44,515 bases of DNA from the NCBI GenBank assembly GCA_937988865.1, contig CALKHV010000115.1:1-44515 (forward strand). The letters run 5' to 3'. This document shows, one piece after another, positions 37,701 to 44,515 of the stretch. This DNA comes from an uncultured Propionibacteriaceae bacterium. Its GTDB lineage: Bacteria; Actinomycetota; Actinomycetes; Propionibacteriales; Propionibacteriaceae. The stretch's first letter is position 1; each line of letters begins with the position of its first letter. The notes beneath the pieces were generated by a model, which searched no databases, was not told where the DNA came from, and worked only from the letters and a program-made list of their open reading frames with translations. The translations under genes and the position numbers were made by a program.

Positions 37701-38774
37701 ATGCGCGTGCTCGCCTCGATGAGCGGTGGAGTCGATTCTGCCGTGGCCGCTGCCCGCATGGTCGCGGCCGGACATGACGTCACGGGCGTCCATCTGGCGT
37801 TGTCGAAGAATCCGCAGTCGTTCCGCAGCGGCGCGCGCGGGTGCTGTTCGCTGGAGGACTCCCACGATGCCCGCCGCGCTGCCGACCGGCTCGGGATCCC
37901 CTTCTACGTCTGGGACCTCTCGGACCGGTTCGCCGCCGACGTCGTGGACGACTTCCTCGCTGAGTACGCCGCGGGACGCACGCCCAATCCGTGCCTGCGC
38001 TGCAACGAGAAGATCAAGTTCGCCGCGGTCCTCGAACGAGGGCTTGCGCTCGGCTTCGACGCGGTCGCGACCGGGCACTACGCCCGGCTCGTGGAGGTCG
38101 ACGGACAGGTCGAGATGCACCGGGCCGTCGATGGGGGCAAGGACCAGTCCTACGTCCTGGGCGTCCTTGACCAGGGCCAACTGGCCCACTCGTTGTTCCC
38201 CCTGGGCGACTCGCTGAAGTCCGAGGTGCGGGCCGAGGCGTCCGCACTGGGTCTCGGCGTTGCGAAGAAGCCCGACTCCCACGACATCTGCTTCATTCCC
38301 GATGGTGACACCGCGGGGTACCTGCAGCGGCACCTCGGACGCGTCCCCGGGCGGGTCGTCGACGAATCGGGCGCAGACCTCGGCGGGCATGAGGGTTTCC
38401 ACCAGTTCACCGTCGGCCAGCGCAAGGGGCTCCATCTCGGGGTGCCTGCGCCGGACGGTCGTCCGAGGTACGTGTTGTCGATCGAGCCGCTGCGCAACAC
38501 CGTGGTGGTGGGCCCGGAGGCGTCGCTCGATGTGCGGTCGTTGACCGGCATCCGTCCCACGTGGACGCAGGGGGAGGTTCGCGGGCCCTGGCGCGGCTTC
38601 GCGCAGGTGCGTGCGCACGGCACCCCCATGCCGGCCACCTTCACCCTCACCGACGAAGGCCTCGGTGTAGACCTCGACGAACCCTGCCGGGGTATCGCCC
38701 CGGGCCAGGCCGTGGTGGCCTACGACGGCGACCGCGTGGTCGGCAGCGCCACGATCGCCCGGACGCACGGCTGA
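37701..38774 (+). CDS. mnmA: tRNA-specific 2-thiouridylase MnmA
   Basis: Thiolates U34 of Lys, Glu and Gln tRNAs using ATP and persulfide sulfur. The 357-residue protein has the PP-loop SGGVDS (8-13), NPCLRCNEKIKF with the catalytic C101, ATGHYAR, and the second cysteine C197 in SHDICFIPDGD. ATG 37701 has GGGAGGAG upstream. It follows the desulfurase by 36 nt, and its stop overlaps the MetE-like start (TGATG). Confidence 0.96.
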   Translation: MRVLASMSGGVDSAVAAARMVAAGHDVTGVHLALSKNPQSFRSGARGCCSLEDSHDARRAADRLGIPFYVWDLSDRFAADVVDDFLAEYAAGRTPNPCLRCNEKIKFAAVLERGLALGFDAVATGHYARLVEVDGQVEMHRAVDGGKDQSYVLGVLDQGQLAHSLFPLGDSLKSEVRAEASALGLGVAKKPDSHDICFIPDGDTAGYLQRHLGRVPGRVVDESGADLGGHEGFHQFTVGQRKGLHLGVPAPDGRPRYVLSIEPLRNTVVVGPEASLDVRSLTGIRPTWTQGEVRGPWRGFAQVRAHGTPMPATFTLTDEGLGVDLDEPCRGIAPGQAVVAYDGDRVVGSATIARTHG

Positions 38775-39760
38775 TGCGGGCGACGGCGCTGGGGTCATTC
38801 CCGGGGACCGACATGCGGGCCACCCTGCGCTGGGTGCTGGGTGAGCTTCCCGACCTGGCGCCGGTGCCGGAGCTCCCCGCTCGAGGCCCCGGCGCGCAGA
38901 TGATCGGACGCGCGACACCCCTGCTGGAGGGCCTGGCCTGCGATCTGCAGCCCGGTGGGTGGCGTCTGACCGACGCGTCCGGGGTGGATCACCGACGGGC
39001 CCGCAGCCTGTTGCGGCAGGATCTCGACGACCTGGAGGAGCTGGCCCAGGGCTGGTCGGGGACGCTCAAGGTGTCGGTGGCAGGGCCGTTGACGCTCGCG
39101 GCGCAGCTGGAGCGTCCGAGGGGCGACAAGGCGTTGGCCGATCACGGCGCACGGGCCGAGATCGCGGCGTCGCTCGCCGAGGGCGTGGGCAGTCTGCTGG
39201 CCGACCTGCGCCGTCGCCTTCCCGACGTCACCTGGATGGTCCAACTCGACGAGCCGATGCTTCCGGCGGTGATGGCGGGGGCGGTGCCGACGGCGTCCGG
39301 CTTCTCGAGGCATCGGGCGGTCCACGCCCCCGAGGTTGCGGCGGCGATGGATGCCCTGGCGATCTCGGTCGGTGACGCACCGGTCGTGGTGCACTGCTGC
39401 GCGTCCGGGCTGGACCTGGCGCTGCTTGGTCGGACGCGCATCGCGGGCGTCTCGCTGCCGTCGTCGCTCCTGGGTAGTCGTGACCTTGACGCTCTCGGCC
39501 CATGGCTCGAGGACGGACGACAACTCCTGCTCGGCGTCCACCCGACCTGGCCCGTGGACACCCCGCGATCGGTCGATGACGTGGTGGGCACCGCGTTGGG
39601 AGTCCTGCGTCCGCTCGACCTCGACCCGGAACTCGTTCGCGGCGCAGTGACCCTCACGCCCGACTGTGGGCTCGCCGGATGGACGCACCAGCCCGCCGTG
39701 ACGTGCGTCCGCACGCTGGTGCGGGCGTCCGACCTGGTGGCCGAACACCTCGGACGCTGA
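38774..39760 (+). CDS. MetE-like single-barrel protein
   Basis: The 328-residue protein resembles the catalytic C-terminal barrel of cobalamin-independent methionine synthase: ATALGSFPGTDMRAT, SVAGPLTLAA, QLDEPMLP (157-164), HCC (207-209) and TPDCGLAGW with C298. H207, C209 and C298 match zinc ligands of MetE, but the usual Glu ligand position reads VSLP (226-229). It may move a methyl or sulfur group, or be a homocysteine-binding relative (Rv3015c-like, core-MetE-like); the true reaction is not shown. Coupled to mnmA by a one-base overlap. Confidence 0.8.
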   Translation: MRATALGSFPGTDMRATLRWVLGELPDLAPVPELPARGPGAQMIGRATPLLEGLACDLQPGGWRLTDASGVDHRRARSLLRQDLDDLEELAQGWSGTLKVSVAGPLTLAAQLERPRGDKALADHGARAEIAASLAEGVGSLLADLRRRLPDVTWMVQLDEPMLPAVMAGAVPTASGFSRHRAVHAPEVAAAMDALAISVGDAPVVVHCCASGLDLALLGRTRIAGVSLPSSLLGSRDLDALGPWLEDGRQLLLGVHPTWPVDTPRSVDDVVGTALGVLRPLDLDPELVRGAVTLTPDCGLAGWTHQPAVTCVRTLVRASDLVAEHLGR

Positions 39761-39803
39761 CGCGCGGACCATTCGGCCTGGTCTGCCGTTCAGTGGGCCC
39801 GGC

Positions 39804-39809
39804 TACAGT
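39804..39809 (+). promoter_or_regulatory. -10 box giving a leaderless mRNA for the small membrane protein
   Basis: TACAGT, 6 nt, then GTG 39816; no ribosome site. Confidence 0.5.
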
Positions 39810-39815
39810 GGGCGC

Positions 39816-40022
39816 GTGCGAGTGCTCTCAGATCTGAACCTCAACGGCCGGACGCCGCCACGCGTCCAGCCCAAGGTCGGTGAATGGGGGCCTCACAGGG
39901 TACCCACGACGGCAGCCAAGAAGCGCATGCGCATCTGGGTCACGTGCGCCTTCATCGCGGCGCTGGCGGCGCTGGTGGGCCTCGGATGGTACTTCTACCG
40001 GATCCTCAACGGCCTGGCCTGA
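39816..40022 (+). CDS. Small tail-anchored-like membrane protein, unknown
   Basis: A 68-residue protein not recognised by name: a basic, proline-containing N-terminus (RTPPRVQPKVGEWGPHRVP, AAKKRMR) and one membrane helix at about 40-62 near the C-terminus (FIAALAALVGLGWYFY). It stands where mycobacteria have ligA between the MetE-like and ACT-domain genes. It ends 11 nt from the convergent ACT-domain gene. The leaderless start at GTG 39816 and the clean hydrophobic segment support a real gene. Confidence 0.65.
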   Translation: MRVLSDLNLNGRTPPRVQPKVGEWGPHRVPTTAAKKRMRIWVTCAFIAALAALVGLGWYFYRILNGLA

Positions 40023-40033
40023 GGTCCCCGGAC

Positions 40034-40663
40034 TCAAGCCGTGCGTTCGGTGAACGCCGAGAGGTGCTGCAGTCGGCTCATCTCGGAATCCAGGAATTCC
40101 GGCCCGCCCAGGCGTCCGAGGACGATGCACCGGTCGGCGCCGATGGGTGACAGCGCGATCGCCGTCTGGCCCCAGTTCTCGATCCAGCCGTCCGGCAGTT
40201 CGAAGCGACGCGTTCCTTCCAGCGGTGCGAGCTGCTCGATGGCGCGGCGGTCGAGGTCCGGAGCCATCTCGCTCGTGTGGATGACCGTCCCCGACCTGGT
40301 GTCGAGCAGGCCCGCCCACTGGCAGTAGAAGACGGTGGGGGCCGACTGTGTCAGGATCTCGGCGGCGCGTCCCGGATCGGCGGTCATCTTCTCGAGTGCC
40401 TCGATGTCGCTCTCAAGGCCCCAGCCCTCGGGGTGGCGAGACAGCCAGAGCACCTTGACCCCTGGAACGAGGTTGACCACGCTGACGAGGTTGTCGGGCA
40501 TCGCGCCGGGCGGCAGCGTCAACATGAAGTGGTCGATCGCGAAACCCACGCCCTTCTCGACGATCTCGATGGCCGCGATGTCGGCACCCGCGGTACCCAT
40601 CGCGGACGCCACGGCACCGAGTGAACCGGGGCGGTCGGGGAGGAGGATCCGGAGCAGCAACAT
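40034..40663 (-). CDS. ACT-domain protein
   Basis: The 209-residue protein starts with an ACT ligand-binding domain (LLLRILLPDRPGSLGAVASAMGTAGADI, to about 75). The C-terminal part (VIHTSEMAPDLD, WGQTAIALSPIGADRCIVLGR) has no enzyme motif I know. ACT domains usually bind amino acids, so it may sense Gln or Asn next to the gat genes; that is inference. The same gene sits opposite gatCAB in mycobacteria (Rv3013). ATG 40663 follows GACACT by 6 nt, a weak leaderless signal. Confidence 0.85.
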   Translation of the reverse strand: MLLLRILLPDRPGSLGAVASAMGTAGADIAAIEIVEKGVGFAIDHFMLTLPPGAMPDNLVSVVNLVPGVKVLWLSRHPEGWGLESDIEALEKMTADPGRAAEILTQSAPTVFYCQWAGLLDTRSGTVIHTSEMAPDLDRRAIEQLAPLEGTRRFELPDGWIENWGQTAIALSPIGADRCIVLGRLGGPEFLDSEMSRLQHLSAFTERTA

Positions 40664-40786
40664 GCGTCCAGTGTCCCCGACGCGAGAGCTGTTCCCCGAA
40701 TCGCCCGTGTTACAGGCCGGTTCCAATCGCGTCGCCGCAATCACCCACCGGACGCGGGCAGGACAGGGGGTCAGGGCCGCTACCCC

Positions 40787-40816
40787 TAGGATTGGCGGGT
40801 AATCCACCCGAGGAGG
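40787..40816 (+). promoter_or_regulatory. -10 box and strong ribosome site of gatCAB
   Basis: TAGGAT at 40787-40792 would start transcription near 40800, and GAGGAGG at 40810-40816 precedes GTG 40821. Unlike several other promoters here, this one gives a short leader with a real Shine-Dalgarno sequence. Confidence 0.5.
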
Positions 40817-40820
40817 GAAC

Positions 40821-41117
40821 GTGGCACTCACGACGTCCGAGGTCGCACGGCTCGCCCAGTTGGCGCGCATCGACCTCTCGCCCGCAGAGTTGGCGCACCT
40901 CGCGCCACAGCTTGACGTGATCCTCGAGTCGGTCGCCAGCGTGGCGTCCATCGCGACGGCAGACATCCCTCCCACGTCGCATGCCCTACCCCTGACGAAC
41001 GTCTTCCGTGACGACGTCTCGGGTCCGTCGTTCCCGGCAGCCGCCATGCTCGCGGGCGCTCCGGCGTCCGAGGATGACCGCTTCCGGGTCCCGAGGATCC
41101 TGGGGGAGGAAGCCTGA
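40821..41117 (+). CDS. gatC: Asp/Glu-tRNA amidotransferase subunit C
   Basis: The small stabilising subunit of GatCAB: 98 residues with VARLAQLARIDLSPAELAHLAPQLDVIL, and LTNVFRDDV toward the end. It begins with GTG 40821 behind GAGGAGG and shares one base with gatA (TGATG). Confidence 0.95.
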   Translation: MALTTSEVARLAQLARIDLSPAELAHLAPQLDVILESVASVASIATADIPPTSHALPLTNVFRDDVSGPSFPAAAMLAGAPASEDDRFRVPRILGEEA

Positions 41118-42637
41118 TGGCGTCCGGGATCCTGCAGTCGTCAGCTGCCGACCTCGCCTCACTCATCGCCTCGGGTGACCTGTCGAGCGTCGAGGTGACG
41201 CAGGCGCACCTCGACCAGATCGCGGCCGTGGACGGGGACGTCCACGCCTTCCTCGCCGTCGACACCGATCGTGCGCTCGCGGCCGCGGCCCGGGTGGACG
41301 CGAAGCGTGCGTCCGGTGAGACGCTCAGCCCCCTGGCGGGCGTCCCCATCGCGGTCAAGGACCTGTTCTGCTACGAAGGCCTGCCCACCACGGCAGGGTC
41401 ACACATCCTCGAGGGGTGGGTGCCGCCGTACAACTCGACCGTCGTCAACCGGCTCCTCGCCAACGACCTGGTCATCCTCGGAAAGACCAACCTCGACGAG
41501 TTCGCCATGGGGTCGTCGACGGAGACGTCCTACTGGGGCCCCACGCACAATCCCTGGGATCTGACCCGCATCCCCGGCGGTTCCGGGGGCGGCTCGTCGG
41601 CGTCCCTGGCGGCCTTCGAGGCCCCGCTGGCCGTGGGAACCGACACGGGTGGGTCGATCCGGCAACCCGCGTCGGTCACCGGGACCGTGGGCGTCAAACC
41701 CACCTACGGCGGGACGTCCCGCTACGGGGTCATCGCGATGGCGTCCAGCCTCGACCAGCCTGGTCCGTGTGCACGATCGGTCCTGGACGCAGCCCTCCTC
41801 CATCAGGTGATGGGGGGATACGACCCGATGGACTCCACGTCGATCCACGCACCCCTTCCCGACGTCGTCGGCGCGGCACGGTCGGGGGACGTCGCGGGAA
41901 TGCGCATCGGCGTGGTCAAGGAACTCGGCGGCGAAGGATATGCCCCGGGTGTCGAGCAGCGGTTCGGCGAGGCCGTGGAACTGCTCACCTCGCTGGGCGC
42001 GGAGGTCGTCGAGGTCAGCTGCCCCCACTTCGTCCACGCGTTGGCGACCTATTACCTGATCATGCCCGCCGAGGTGAGTTCGAACCTGGCCCGCTACGAC
42101 GCGATGCGCTACGGCCTGCGGGTCGGCGACGACGGCGAGCGGTCGACCGAGGAAGTCATGAACCTCACCCGCGGTGCCGGCTTCGGTGAAGAGGTGAAAC
42201 GCCGCATCATCCTGGGGACCTACGCCTTGTCGAGCGGCTATTACGACGCCTATTACGGCTCGGCGCAGAAGGTGCGGACGCTGATCTCACGCGACTTCCA
42301 GGCTGCCTTCGAGCAGTGCGACGTCCTCGTCTCGCCCTCGACCCCCACGACGGCGTTCCGTCTGGGCGAGCGCGTGGATGACCCGTTGGCCATGTACAAG
42401 GCCGACCTGTGCACGATCCCGTCCAACCTCGCCGGGAATGCGTCCGGGAGTTTCCCGTGCGGGCTCGCACCCGAGGACGGCCTTCCCGTGGGCTTCCAGG
42501 TGATGGCGCCGCCGATGGCCGACGACCGCGTCTACCGGGTGGGCGCTGCGCTGGAGCGGGCGCTCGAGTCGCGGTGGGGTGGGCCGATGCTGGCGCAGGC
42601 GCCCCGATTGGCGAACTCGCTGGTGGTGTCGGCATGA
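41117..42637 (+). CDS. gatA: Asp/Glu-tRNA amidotransferase subunit A
   Basis: The amidase subunit that frees ammonia from glutamine for amidation of misacylated Glu-tRNA(Gln) or Asp-tRNA(Asn). The 506-residue protein has the Lys-Ser-Ser triad: K81 in GVPIAVKDLF, S156 in GGSGGGSS and S180 in GTDTGGSIRQPAS. The end of its frame overlaps the gatB start (ATGA). Confidence 0.97.
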   Translation: MASGILQSSAADLASLIASGDLSSVEVTQAHLDQIAAVDGDVHAFLAVDTDRALAAAARVDAKRASGETLSPLAGVPIAVKDLFCYEGLPTTAGSHILEGWVPPYNSTVVNRLLANDLVILGKTNLDEFAMGSSTETSYWGPTHNPWDLTRIPGGSGGGSSASLAAFEAPLAVGTDTGGSIRQPASVTGTVGVKPTYGGTSRYGVIAMASSLDQPGPCARSVLDAALLHQVMGGYDPMDSTSIHAPLPDVVGAARSGDVAGMRIGVVKELGGEGYAPGVEQRFGEAVELLTSLGAEVVEVSCPHFVHALATYYLIMPAEVSSNLARYDAMRYGLRVGDDGERSTEEVMNLTRGAGFGEEVKRRIILGTYALSSGYYDAYYGSAQKVRTLISRDFQAAFEQCDVLVSPSTPTTAFRLGERVDDPLAMYKADLCTIPSNLAGNASGSFPCGLAPEDGLPVGFQVMAPPMADDRVYRVGAALERALESRWGGPMLAQAPRLANSLVVSA

Positions 42638-44139
42638 CGGACAACTGGGGGGACGTGTTGATGGACTACGACGAGGTGATGGACCGTTTCGATCCCGTCA
42701 TCGGGCTCGAGGTGCACGTCGAGCTGAACACGGCGTCCAAGATGTGGTGCGCCTGTTCGACCGAATTCGGCGCCCCGCCCAATTCGCAGACCTGCCCGGT
42801 CTGCCTCGGACTGCCCGGTTCGCTGCCCGTGGTGAACGGGCTGGCGGTCGAATCCGCCATTCGCATCGGGCTGGCCCTCAACTGCCAGGTCGCCGAATGG
42901 TGCCGGTTCGCGCGGAAGAACTACTTCTACCCCGACATGCCCAAGGACTACCAGGTCAGCCAGTACGACGAGCCGATCTGCTTCGACGGACACGTCGACA
43001 TCGAGGTCGAGGGCGAGGTCTTCCGCGTCGAGATCGAGCGTGTCCACATGGAGGAGGACGCCGGCAAGTTGCTGCACGTGGGCGGCTCGACCGGCAGGAT
43101 CCACGGCGCCGACTACTCCCTGCTCGACTACAACCGGGCGGGCGTCCCCCTCATGGAGGTCGTGACCAAGCCCATCCGGGGCACCGGGGCCAAGGCACCC
43201 CAGGTCGGACGCGCGTACATGCAGTTCCTGCGCGACACCGTGCGCGCCCTGGGCGTCTCGCACGCCCGGATGGAGCAGGGCAACCTGCGCTGCGACGCCA
43301 ACATCTCGCTCATGCCGAAGGGCACCGACGAACTGGGGACGCGCACCGAGACGAAGAACGTCAACTCCCTGAAGTCGGTCGAAGGTGCCCTGCGTTTCGA
43401 GATGTGTCGCCAGGGCGAGATCCTGGCGTCCGGTGGGCGGATCAAGCAGGAAACGCGGATGTGGCACGAGACCGGCGGCTATACCACCCCGGGACGTTCG
43501 AAGGAGCAGGCCGAGGACTACCGCTACTTCCCCGAACCCGACCTCGTGCCCATCGCCCCCTCGCGGGAGTGGGTCGAGGAGTTGCGGGCGACGCTGCCCG
43601 AACCGCCGGCGCAACGCCTGAAGCGGTTGCAGACCGCGTGGGGGTTCTCTGACCGGGAGCTGGGCGATGTCCGCGCGATCGGTGCCCTCGACCTCGTGGA
43701 CGCCACCGTCGCGGCCGGGTGCGCTCCGGCGGCGGCTCGCAAGTGGTGGACGGGCGAGTTGAGCCGGCGCGCCAACGAGGCGTCCGTCGAGCTCGAGGAC
43801 GTAGGTGTCTCACCGATCCAGGTCGCCTCGTTGCAGCAGCTGGTGGACAGGGGGATCGTCAACGACAAGCTCGCCCGTCAGGTGATCGACGGTGTGATAG
43901 CCGGAGAAGGGACGCCCGACGAGGTCGTCGCGTCCCGGCGGCTGGCCGTTGTGTCGGACGACACGGCCCTACTGCTCGCCATCGACGCTGCCATCGAGGC
44001 CGATCCGGGCGCGGCCGCCAAGGTGCGGGACGGCAAGGTTGCAGCAGCGGGCGCCCTGATCGGTGCGGTCATGCGGCAGATGAAGGGCACTGCGGACGCC
44101 GCGAAGGTGCGCCAGTTGCTGCTCGAGCGTCTCGCTTGA
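42634..44139 (+). CDS. gatB: Asp/Glu-tRNA amidotransferase subunit B
   Basis: The kinase and tRNA-binding subunit: 501 residues. FDPVIGLEVHVELNT is followed by the zinc-site cysteines C39, C41, C54 and C57 (WCACSTEFG, TCPVCLGLPGSLPV), YFYPDMPKDYQVSQYD and the C-terminal YqeY-like tail domain. The start ATG 42634 overlaps gatA by 4 nt; ATG 42661 would be shorter. It ends 2 nt from a convergent gene. Confidence 0.97.
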   Translation: MTDNWGDVLMDYDEVMDRFDPVIGLEVHVELNTASKMWCACSTEFGAPPNSQTCPVCLGLPGSLPVVNGLAVESAIRIGLALNCQVAEWCRFARKNYFYPDMPKDYQVSQYDEPICFDGHVDIEVEGEVFRVEIERVHMEEDAGKLLHVGGSTGRIHGADYSLLDYNRAGVPLMEVVTKPIRGTGAKAPQVGRAYMQFLRDTVRALGVSHARMEQGNLRCDANISLMPKGTDELGTRTETKNVNSLKSVEGALRFEMCRQGEILASGGRIKQETRMWHETGGYTTPGRSKEQAEDYRYFPEPDLVPIAPSREWVEELRATLPEPPAQRLKRLQTAWGFSDRELGDVRAIGALDLVDATVAAGCAPAAARKWWTGELSRRANEASVELEDVGVSPIQVASLQQLVDRGIVNDKLARQVIDGVIAGEGTPDEVVASRRLAVVSDDTALLLAIDAAIEADPGAAAKVRDGKVAAAGALIGAVMRQMKGTADAAKVRQLLLERLA

Positions 44140-44141
44140 GT

Positions 44142-44515
44142 TCAGGCCCCACGGCGGGGGCGTGACGGGGGAGCGTCGTCGTCGGCCAGGAGGTCTGCGA
44201 GGTCGGCCGACCAGCCGTGTCTCGTCGTGGAGAAGAGCTGCGCCGCTTCGGTAAGGTCGGCCCGCGCCGGCACCGGGGTGGGCTCGGCATCGTCACGGAA
44301 GAGATCAAGGTCGTCCATGCCCACGAGCGACATCTCCGCAAGTGCCGGTTGCTCGGCGTCGGAGTGCCCGGGGTGCCCACCAGCGTCGGAGGGGGTGCGT
44401 TCGTCCAGCACCAACAGGGAGATGCCAACACCCGCCAACACCACGGACGCGACGATCATGACCCAGGCGAGGGTCGTCGACAACCCCGGGCCCAGCCACC
44501 TGGCGACCGCGAGGG
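44142..44515 (-). CDS. Membrane-anchored protein of unknown function, 5' end outside the window
   Basis: This frame on the minus strand stays open to the right edge, reading LAVARWLGPGLSTTLAWVM at the boundary, so the gene probably starts beyond it. Internal starts at TTG 44483 or ATG 44459 are possible. It shows one membrane helix (LAWVMIVASVVLAGVGISLLVL) and then about 85 polar, acidic residues ending in PPSRPRRGA. No family recognised. Confidence 0.6.
   Translation of the reverse strand, partial: LAVARWLGPGLSTTLAWVMIVASVVLAGVGISLLVLDERTPSDAGGHPGHSDAEQPALAEMSLVGMDDLDLFRDDAEPTPVPARADLTEAAQLFSTTRHGWSADLADLLADDDAPPSRPRRGA

Overview
This is a gap-poor stretch of a high-GC actinobacterial chromosome, most likely from the family Propionibacteriaceae. 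The lineage call rests on three things: a methylmalonyl-CoA epimerase very like the Propionibacterium shermanii enzyme, other B12/propionate accessory genes (PduO-type cobalamin adenosyltransferase, MeaB), and the gene order. I saw no tRNA, rRNA, CRISPR array, insertion sequence, phage gene or pseudogene. No gene-free stretch exceeds 300 bases; the longest are 36327-36515 (189 b), 1-171, 19332-19499 and 40664-40820.

Layout. (1) 172-4364: ribosomal protein L31, release factor 1, its methyltransferase PrmC, the tRNA t6A enzyme TsaC and a WecA-type glycan-lipid initiating transferase. (2) 4372-12208: a complete F1Fo-ATP synthase operon (two small membrane proteins, then atpB-E-F-H-A-G-D-C). Its promoter overlaps a near-consensus Rex (NADH/NAD+ sensor) operator, and it ends in a strong hairpin. 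(3) 12265-24469: a mixed housekeeping block with DUF2550, an unusual lipoate-ligase-like protein, PduO, a cyclophilin lipoprotein, a small CxxC protein plus hydrolase pair, the mismatch endonuclease NucS, an AI-2E-family permease, a DivIVA-like coiled-coil protein, methylmalonyl-CoA epimerase, MeaB, phosphoglucomutase, a YbbN-like protein and a GNAT-NUDIX fusion. (4) 24459-36326: an alpha-glucan cluster. TreS, maltokinase, GlgE and GlgB make branched glucan from trehalose by way of maltose-1-phosphate; GlgP and GlgX take it apart. (5) 36516-44139: cysteine desulfurase, MnmA and a MetE-like barrel (sulfur and tRNA thiolation), a small membrane protein, an ACT-domain protein, and GatCAB amidotransferase. 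An unfinished membrane-protein frame runs off the right edge.

From memory, blocks 1-4 keep the order of Mycobacterium tuberculosis Rv1298-Rv1328 with insertions, and block 5 keeps the order of Rv3025c-Rv3009c but lacks ligA. The junction lies near glgX.

Three patterns cut across the genes. First, at least nine genes have a TANNNT -10 box exactly 6-7 nt before the start codon and no Shine-Dalgarno sequence, so they should make leaderless mRNAs. Several are divergent pairs with very short spacers. Second, the hexamer GGACGC and its complement GCGTCC are strikingly frequent on both strands and seem to override normal glycine codon choice in Gly-Arg pairs. Third, translational coupling by ATGA or TGATG overlaps is common. 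I found no obvious new multi-gene defence or biosynthetic system. The best candidates for something undescribed are the hexamer, the desulfurase-MnmA-MetE-like operon and the domain-swapped lipoate ligase.
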